From positions 434,001 through 498,000 of the forward strand of contig BAAHQB010000113.1 in the NCBI GenBank assembly GCA_054601695.1: 64,000 nt of DNA, in the 5' to 3' direction. Below the pieces are notes generated by a model, which was given only the letters and a program-made list of their open reading frames with translations, was not told the origin of the DNA and did no database searches. Positions 1 through 64,000 of the stretch are shown one piece after another (position 1 is the stretch's first letter; each line of letters begins with the position of its first letter). Origin of the DNA: Amorphochlora amoebiformis (taxonomy: Eukaryota > Cercozoa > Chlorarachniophyceae). The translations under genes were made by a program, and so were the position numbers.

Positions 1-66
<66 letters not shown>
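1..66. repeat. (TA)n array at window start
   Basis: Near-perfect TA dinucleotide repeat with a few TG interruptions. It is the left end of the window and probably continues outside it. Confidence 0.95.
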
Positions 67-397
67 TATGTATTAGTATATCGTACATGTACTAGGAAAG
101 TCCGCAGCACCAAAATATCCAACTCGTAATTTTACTCTTCCATGTCTCCGACCCCCAATTCCGAAATATTATTTCAAAAAAGGAAATATTTATGCCAAAC
201 TTAGGTAAAATACCTAATATGCAAATCGAGCTTTGACTCGTACACGTGTCGGGTTCGTTACGTACTGAAGGGTATATTTACATATTCAGATGTAGATATA
301 TGACTTATCCCCAGGGCTTTCACCCATACACGTAATGGCCCTCTAGTGCACACACATTATCACCTAATTAGCAAAAAGTAACTGGAAACGGTCAGAC

Positions 398-544
398 GTT
401 TAATTTTAGGTGAAATGATTCTATTTCATAATAAATTATAATAAAATTATTATAAATACGCCTCTAAAACTACATAATCTATCAGAAAATACTTACTGAC
501 CGACTGAATAATATGAATATGACCCAGTCGCTCACAGTCCACAT
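398..544 (-). CDS. Candidate small membrane-protein gene, first two exons
   Basis: On the minus strand an ATG at 544 opens MWTVSDWVIFILFSRS and ends at a perfect GTAAGT donor (497). The next AG (464-465) opens 463-398, reading RRIYNNFIIIYYEIESFHLK and ending either at GTCTGA as donor or at the TGA inside it. If spliced again to the TTACTTTTTGCTAAT segment after GTTTCCAG (375-358) a stop follows, giving 43 residues. A second ATG with a GTAAGT donor lies at 699-682 (MAERNR) and could be an upstream first exon. No family was recognised. The flanking DNA at 66-596 is ordinary mixed sequence, not array DNA. Confidence 0.25.
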
Positions 545-594
545 CATTCAAGTGGTTTAATTTATATTCCCAGACGCATAGAGACAGAGACCCA

Positions 595-1254
<660 letters not shown>

Positions 1255-1257
1255 ATA

Positions 1258-12059
<10,802 letters not shown>

Positions 12060-12070
12060 GTATACTATAC

Positions 12071-12112
<42 letters not shown>

Positions 12113-12184
12113 ATATATATACAGATATATTCTATCCCTATATGTATTATTGAATGTATATATGCGTATGTATGGTCACATACT

Positions 12185-12259
<75 letters not shown>

Positions 12260-12267
12260 AATCTAGC

Positions 12268-13127
12268 CCTAACAAGTCTAACCCTAACCCAACATTACCC
12301 CTAACCCTAGCACTAATATTACTTAAATCTAACCTTAACCCTAACCCTAACCCTACTTTAATCTTATCCGTAACGTTAACCCTAACCCTAACACTTACCC
12401 TAATCCTTATCCTTATCCCAAACGCTAACACTAATCCATACTTCCCTAACGCTAACGCTAAGCGTAATCCTAACCCTAACCCTAAGCCTAACCCTAACCC
12501 TAACCCTAACGCTAAGCGTAATCCTAACCCTAACCCTAACCCTAACCCTAACCCTAACGCTAAGCGTCCTAATATGACTTCTAAAAAAGCTTACCCTAAC
12601 CCTAACCCTAACCCTAACCCTAACCCTAACCTCAACCCTAACCCTGAGCGCAATCAAACCCTAACCCTAACGATAAGCGTAACCCTAACCCTGACCCTAA
12701 CCCTAACCCTAACCCTAACCCTAACCATAACGCTTAAGCTTAGTGTAAGCCTACCCAATCCTAACCCTAACCCTAACCTAACCCTAACCCTAACCTAACC
12801 CTAACCCTAACCTAACCTAACCCTAACCTAACCCTAACCCTAACGTTTAGCGTAACCATAACGCTAAGCGTAACCCTAACACTAACGCTAACGCTAACCC
12901 TTAATCCAACACTAACCCTAACCCTAACCCTAACCCTAACCCGAACTCTAAGCATAATATAAACCCCAACCCTAACCCTAACGCCAACGCTAAGCGTAAC
13001 TCTAACCTTTCCCTAATCCCAACGCTAAGCGTAGGCCTAACCCTAACCCTAACCCTAACCCTAATCCTAACCCTAACGCTGATCGAAACCCTAACCCTAA
13101 CCCTAACGGTAACAGCAACGCTAATCG
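12268..13127 (+). repeat. CCCTAA array downstream of the transporter gene
   Basis: About 850 bp of CCCTAA hexamers with recurrent CGCTAAGCG insertions. Arg/Val and Asn/Pro open frames inside it are repeat translations. Confidence 0.92.
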
Positions 13128-13390
13128 TAATCCCTAACGGTAACGGCAACGCTAATAGTAATCCCTAACGATAACGGCAACGCTAATATTAATCCCTAAC
13201 GGTAACGGCAACGCTAATAGTAATCCCTAACGGTAACGGCAACGCTAATCGTAATCCCTAACGGTAACGGCAACACTAATCGTAATCCCTAACGGTAACG
13301 GCAACGCTAATCGTAATCCCTAACGGTAACGGCAACGCTAATAGTAATCCCTAACGGTAACGGCAACGCTAATAGTAATCCCTAACGGTA
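13128..13390 (+). repeat. 31-bp tandem repeat derived from CCCTAA
   Basis: About nine near-identical copies of a ~31-bp unit built as CCCTAACGGTAACGGCAACG plus CTAATAGTAAT. It continues the preceding array and ends just before the ATG at 13435. Confidence 0.85.
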
Positions 13391-13434
13391 ACGGTAATTG
13401 TAACGGTAAACCTAATATCAGTTACGTTAAAGTG

Positions 13435-13503
13435 ATGCGGCTGAGCGTTTTGTTCGGTAATTCAATGCATGTTTGTATGTATGTATGTATGTATGCATGT
13501 ATG

Positions 13504-13548
<45 letters not shown>

Positions 13549-13603
13549 TATGTGTTTTTATATTTATATTTGTGTAGATATATATGTGTAGTGTGTATAT
13601 ACG

Positions 13604-13635
<32 letters not shown>

Positions 13636-13993
13636 CACGTACATATGATTATATTACATTATATTATATATATACATATACACACACATATATATAGCAT
13701 ATATTGCATGTATATATTTATATGTGTGTGTTCGTTTGATGTATATCTTTTTATATTCTATCATGAAGTATTCTTATCATTTTCTTACATATATATATAT
13801 ATATATATACACATATATACATATATATATATATATACAGATATATTGTTATATTGTATATTTATATTTATAGCAGATATCATTGATGATATATGTATAT
13901 ATATACATATATATATATATATAATATATATATGATATTATGACGAAAATATGAGTATATATCAACATACACATATTCATGTATAAAGTATGA

Positions 13994-14061
<68 letters not shown>

Positions 14062-14120
14062 AGATAGACATATTCATGTAAAAAGTACGGTTTGATATCT
14101 ATGCAAACATATATACGAAT

Positions 14121-14169
<49 letters not shown>

Positions 14170-14234
14170 CATATACATGTATGTATCAATGTGTACATAT
14201 TCATGTATAAAGTCATGATATCTATGCATACATA

Positions 14235-14266
<32 letters not shown>

Positions 14267-14287
14267 CATATATACATACATATATAT

Positions 14288-14337
<50 letters not shown>

Positions 14338-14614
14338 TTGGCGCAGTGGTATAGTAGATTGTAGTCCAGAGAGTTTGATTCAAGTCCGTTTGGGTTATGA
14401 CGAATAATTATTGATAACTTTGTGCGGAATTCAGTTTCTTCCTCCGGAACCCATGGGTTCCGTCGGTTCCGGGGTGCTTGGGTTCCGAACCCTTTTTGGC
14501 CTACTAGTCGCGCTCTAGCTAGGCGTAGTATCACTACGGTCTAACTACTCGTAGTTAACTAGCTATAGGTTCCGGGTTAGCTCTACATGCTGTAATAGTA
14601 TATATGTATGTATG

Positions 14615-14674
<60 letters not shown>

Positions 14675-14791
14675 TCTAAATATATATATATATATATATA
14701 TTATTAATATATATATATAGGTATCGCAGCTACTGTTATTGGGGTTATGGCGTACATCGTATCAATCCTCCTCATGGGACAATCGAATTAA
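13435..14791 (+). CDS. Candidate 30-residue single-pass membrane microprotein, 2 exons
   Basis: Exon 13435-13456 starts at an ATG and ends in phase 1 at GGTAATTC. Exon 14721-14791 follows ATATAG and reads in the matching phase to a TAA. Joined, they encode MRLSVLF followed by [20 protein letters not shown] and QSN, one uninterrupted transmembrane helix. Size and layout recall tiny membrane-complex subunits, but no family was recognised. The intron holds (TA)n, three decayed copies of a ~45-bp unit near 13947, 14059 and 14188, and a tRNA-like module at 14339. Exon 2 has no reading as a continuation of the transporter gene that reaches a stop, so it is kept separate. It could also be the last exon of a larger gene whose other exons were missed. 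Confidence 0.35.
14335..14580 (+). other. tRNA-like Pol III module with SINE-like tail
   Basis: 14339-14350 is TGGCGCAGTGGT, a good A box, and 14377-14387 is GATTCAAGTCC, a good B box, with ~27 bases between. No full cloverleaf is obvious. The bases after the B box (CCGTTTGGGTTATGACGAAT) recur with one or two changes at 44259, so this looks like a tRNA-derived SINE rather than a tRNA gene. It lies directly after a TA array. Confidence 0.45.
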
Positions 14792-14876
14792 ATGTCAGGA
14801 GAGTCGAATATGACTCAGATGAAAATCCAGCTATCATGTATAACACCTACATACATACATGCATAAAGATTTATGC

Positions 14877-14921
<45 letters not shown>

Positions 14922-15080
14922 ATATATATATGGTTGTCTTATGGTTCATGCTAGATTTGTATTTAGGTGTTCAGTTTATTGCGTACATAGCTGACGCGGG
15001 AAATTTATAAATATATATCAATGACAAAAATACATGACATTCACTAGGGAAATAAATCTATCTGTAAGTGTTGTGTGTGT

Positions 15081-15142
<62 letters not shown>

Positions 15143-15208
15143 CAGATATTGCAAAGTTATGTAGAGTTTAATGAACTTGGTGAACCTGACCTTTGATAGA
15201 TTCTAGAC

Positions 15209-15254
<46 letters not shown>

Positions 15255-16439
15255 TAGATATTGGATATATATAGTATTGTATACTAGATATATATATATA
15301 TATACATAGATATATCTAGATATATGCTAGATATATTCTAGATCTAGGAGATATGTCACTGAACTAATTATTTATATCTGGATTAATAATTGTACATTCT
15401 GGAAATGACTAGAATTATAGATAATATTACAAATCTAGCAGTATATATATACCTGTTATATACTAGCTAGAGGATTTTGCGGGGTAAACGTATCTATCTC
15501 CTAAATCTCTAAGAGTCTAGACTTGATAGAGAGTATATCTAGTATATCTAGGTTAATTAATTCTTATGTTCGTAGCTCTAGTAGCAACAGTATAGGTATT
15601 AGGTAGCAGGAACTATATCTAGTATATAGACATAAAACTATCATGATACATACTAAATGCATTGTATAACTTGTATAAGTATAAACATCTACACATATGG
15701 AACGTTTGACAGTCACTACTAGCACTAGTACAACGTACGCGTGCAAACAGATTCTACTGTCCAGACCGTCCCGCTTGCGCTGCAACTAGGGCTAGTAGTG
15801 CAATGCGCACACACTTGGCCCGGCAAGTTCAATTGCCGTTACTACAGCACTAATACACTACAACATACGTACGCGTGCATAACGAAATTTGGTATCTTGA
15901 GTAGAGTATAAAATATAGATATACTGTAATACTTCATATACGTACATGTATCTAGTGTATACGTACGTACGTACGTACACGGCTTACATCTAGCAACACT
16001 AGCGGATCTTAAGTTTCGTAATGTAGTATCCCACGTAGGTCTTGTAGCTAAAATAATTATCAAATACGCACAATTTCTCTAACTACACAATTATAAATTG
16101 ACTAGATTTATACATACATCCGCGCGTTTGTGTGAATACGTACGTACATTTAGCTACACTGTACTGGAATGTGTACAGCTGAAGCACAGTCTAGACAGTA
16201 CATGTAGTCATGTACAAAACCGCATGCTATCTACTAGTATCTACTAGATCTAGTGATACGTACGTACGTTCGAAGATTCTGAACTACCTAGACTACATGT
16301 ATTATAGCTAGTATAGTACCCAGATTGTATTTTTTGGTGTGGTACAACTACTAGTAGTAGTATGTATGCGCACTTAAATCTATAGCTACTAGAGCTAGTC
16401 TATCTACTAGATCTAGAGTATATAAGGTATATTGTCACA

Positions 16440-16505
<66 letters not shown>

Positions 16506-16520
16506 TAAAACTATATATAT

Positions 16521-16584
<64 letters not shown>

Positions 16585-17003
16585 CTAGATATATCTAGTA
16601 TATACTAGATATATCTCATAGTATATATCTAGTATATACTAGATCTAGTAGATATACTAGATATACTAGATATAACCCTGCGTATCCTAGTGTAGGTATC
16701 ATCCAGATCACACATGATCATAATCTAGATAATCTGCAATACATCGACATATCCCGCTGTTTCTAGTACGATAAAAACTAGTAAAACTACAACAACTAGA
16801 ACAACGTCACCAACAATACACGAACCAAATTAATACGTTGCGAATAATTCTAATAATTGCCCCGAGTATCTAGAGAATGCTACAATTTCTAGAATTTGTC
16901 CACAGATACGCAACCTAGAGGACACGGGGAGAGGGAGGGGGTCTAGGGCCTCTAGGCGTGGTGTAGATGATTGCGCAAAAATATTTTCTTTTTCTTTTGC
17001 GTT
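14792..17003. other. Tail-to-tail spacer, CTAG-rich
   Basis: Between the stop of the candidate microprotein and the stop of the PH-like gene. TA arrays occur at 14880-14930, 15085-15140, 15210-15252 and 16440-16585. The remainder (15250-15800, 16150-16700) is full of CTAG-containing palindromes such as ACTAGATATATCTAGTATA and GTACGTAC runs. No coding exon was accepted; the minus-strand frames at 15564 and 15842 lack splice or family support. Confidence 0.6.
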
Positions 17004-28268
<11,265 letters not shown>

Positions 28269-28324
28269 TTCTGAAACCGTCGTATTTTTTTCGTGCAATT
28301 TGGTCTCGGACATATCCAGGAGCG
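28269..28324. promoter_or_regulatory. Very short divergent intergenic region
   Basis: Only about 56 bases separate the start codons modelled for the minus-strand PH-like gene and the plus-strand signal-peptide gene. No TATA box or array is seen in it. Either the two genes share a bidirectional promoter with overlapping 5' leaders, or the first exon of the minus-strand gene (28210-28268) is wrongly placed. The plus-strand start is better supported because the signal peptide begins exactly there. Confidence 0.3.
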
Positions 28325-40042
<11,718 letters not shown>

Positions 40043-41047
40043 GAAATGTATCTCAAGAAACGGACACATTAGGAGCCCATATGACCAAAAAACGAGAAAA
40101 CTGCTAGATTCTAGATATTCAAACCTAGTTCGATCCACGAATGACTACAATCTGGACCGACTATCTCATTCTGTCTCTCTGTCTAGCTAGTCTCCAGAGA
40201 ATCTCTAGAATCTCTGGAAATCTCTGGAATCTCTAGAAATCTCGCGATTTCGTCTTTTGGGTGCAAGGTGGAGCTTAAGCTCAAGTGTTTAAAGTATCTT
40301 CAACTATTATGCATATGTCTCATCATACTAGAAGTATGCTAGACTCACACATGGCTAGACATGGTATGTGTGTGATGTCATCGGAGATGGATACATCTGA
40401 CACTTATAGTACATGCCAGATGTACATATATCTAGTATATATTCATCACTCAGTATGCTAGACTCATGGTATGTGTGTTGTCATCGGAGACATTCATCTG
40501 ATGGTTGACGGTGGAGACTAGACTAGCTAGACCGATATATTTCAGTATATCAGCAGTCTACATAGTCTAGTAGTGTGTAGTCATCATTCTGGCTAGATCT
40601 AGTAGATAGTCTCAGATACTCGGCTAGACCGATCTATTTCAGTATATCAGCAGTCTACATAGTGTAGTCATCATTCTGGCTAGATAGTCTCAGATACTCT
40701 AGATACTAGAGATAGCTAGATAGTGACCAGTACTTTATGTTTAGCTTAACCTAGCTATAGCTATATAACTGACGACTACCTACACAAGTTTAGCTGGTTT
40801 ATCACTAGATCATATCATGATCCAAAGTCTAGAAAGTAGCACAATCGAAAGTCCAGAAGTAACTATTGCATCAGTTTTTATTTTTTTTTATCATCGCGGA
40901 TAGGACTAGTACATATGAGGGGAAGGCCTAAAGCGTTCTAAGTAAACCTTGATGAATCAATGATGAATATTACTCTAGAAAATATAGAGTATTTTCAAAG
41001 TACTAAGTACTCGAGATGACGGTAACCTTTTACCCTAGTTCTAGTAG
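40043..41047. other. Tail-to-tail spacer, CTAG-rich, array-free
   Basis: Between the stops of the 7-TM gene and the SGNH-like gene. It contains no long TA or TTAGGG array. It is rich in CTAG words, and a ~100-bp stretch (40515-40610) is partly repeated at 40620-40690 (GGCTAGACCGAT...CAGCAGTCTACATAGT). Near 40195 there is a CTCTAGAATCTCTGGAAATC tandem. No coding exon was accepted. Confidence 0.6.
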
Positions 41048-63433
<22,386 letters not shown>

Positions 63434-63531
63434 ATGTTCGGTTATGGATTAATGTTATTTATGCTAAGAACTTCATACGTATAGATATACATACACGCGT
63501 ATATATATATATATATGATATATATACAGTT

Positions 63532-63577
<46 letters not shown>

Positions 63578-63645
63578 ATATATATGTATATACATATATG
63601 TATATATATATATATATATATATACATACATATACATTAAATATC

Positions 63646-63706
<61 letters not shown>

Positions 63707-63737
63707 TTACATGTAATATTCACATATATACATATAC

Positions 63738-63771
<34 letters not shown>

Positions 63772-63815
63772 CATTATTATATATTATTATATACCGATCC
63801 GCCTTCTCCCTGTGA
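63434..63815 (+). CDS. Candidate first exons of a gene running off the window
   Basis: An ATG at 63434 opens [15 protein letters not shown] and ends in phase 0 at GTATAG (63479). The next island, after CTCCCTGTGAG, reads AFFNR in phase 0 and ends at a GTTAGG donor opening a TTAGGG array that reaches the window end. A second version of the first segment lies at 63030-63110 with small differences that change the frame. Support is limited to splice sites and phase. It would be divergent from the gene ending at 62102. Confidence 0.22.
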
Positions 63816-63829
63816 GGCCTTCTTCAATC

Positions 63830-64000
63830 GGGTTAGGGTTAGGGTTAGGCTTAGTAGGGTTAGGGTTAGTAGGGTTAGGGTTAGTAGGGTTAGGGTTGGT
63901 AGGGTTAGGGTTATTAGGGTTAGGGTGAATAGGGTTAGGGTTAGGGTTAGGGTTAGGGTTAGGGTTAGGGGTAGGGTTAGGGTTAGGGTTAGGGTTAGGA
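63830..64000. repeat. TTAGGG array at window end
   Basis: TTAGGG hexamers with TTAGTAGGG variants running to the last base. It could continue outside the window. Confidence 0.9.

Noticed and set aside
12183-13149. Arg/Val and Asn/Pro repeat frames over the CCCTAA array
   Set aside because: They are hexamer translations with no independent coding signal; the same holds at 45302-45877, 46562-47100, 52332-53201 and 59505-59774.
15564-16063. Two minus-strand frames of 73 codons in the CTAG-rich spacer
   Set aside because: They show no family resemblance, no splice partner and a composition like the surrounding palindromic spacer.
63830-64000. True chromosome end
   Set aside because: TTAGGG tracts occur throughout the window in both orientations and are degenerate, so the terminal position in this window is not evidence of a telomere.

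Overview
This is nuclear DNA from an extremely intron-rich unicellular eukaryote. The lineage cannot be fixed from the sequence. Interspersed TTAGGG/CCCTAA tracts suggest a TTAGGG-type telomere repeat, coding exons use the standard stop codons, and introns are GT-AG. Most of the window is low-complexity DNA: (TA)n, (GA/CT)n, telomere-type arrays and short minisatellites. At first sight it looks gene-free, and nearly all long open frames are Tyr/Ile, Arg/Glu, Ser/Leu or Asn/Pro repeat shadows.

Reading the short islands between the repeats on both strands, and requiring an AG before, a GT after, and matching codon phase from island to island, gives four long spliced genes. A (+, 1258-12059) is a nucleotide-sugar transporter with 16 exons. 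J (-, 17004-28268) has 22 exons, 513 codons and three tandem PH-like modules. C (+, 28325-40042) has 16 exons, 346 codons, a signal peptide and about seven membrane segments. E (-, 41048-62102) has 37 exons, 637 codons and an SGNH-hydrolase-like region. In J, C and E the exon lengths sum exactly to a multiple of three with no in-frame stop. Three weaker candidates are M (-, 497-544 and 398-463), B (+, 13435-14791, 30 codons) and L (+, from 63434, cut by the window end).

Layout: M(-) A(+) B(+) > < J(-) <> C(+) > < E(-) <> L(+). J and C are head to head. B/J and C/E are tail to tail, and both tail-to-tail spacers (14792-17003 and 40043-41047) are the only long stretches free of arrays; both are unusually rich in CTAG words.

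Two structural themes stand out. First, introns are built from (TA)n or CCCTAA-type arrays that sit directly on the splice junctions (GTATAT, GTAACCC or GTTAGG donors; TATAG or CCCTAG acceptors). Second, many exons have partial 'echo' copies in the flanking introns with strict polarity: upstream echoes carry the acceptor side and 5' part of the exon, downstream echoes carry the 3' part and donor side. Two tRNA-like Pol III promoter modules and a dispersed ~90-bp element are also present.

All gene models are hand-made from one strand of sequence without transcripts or database searches. Family names rest on motif recognition.
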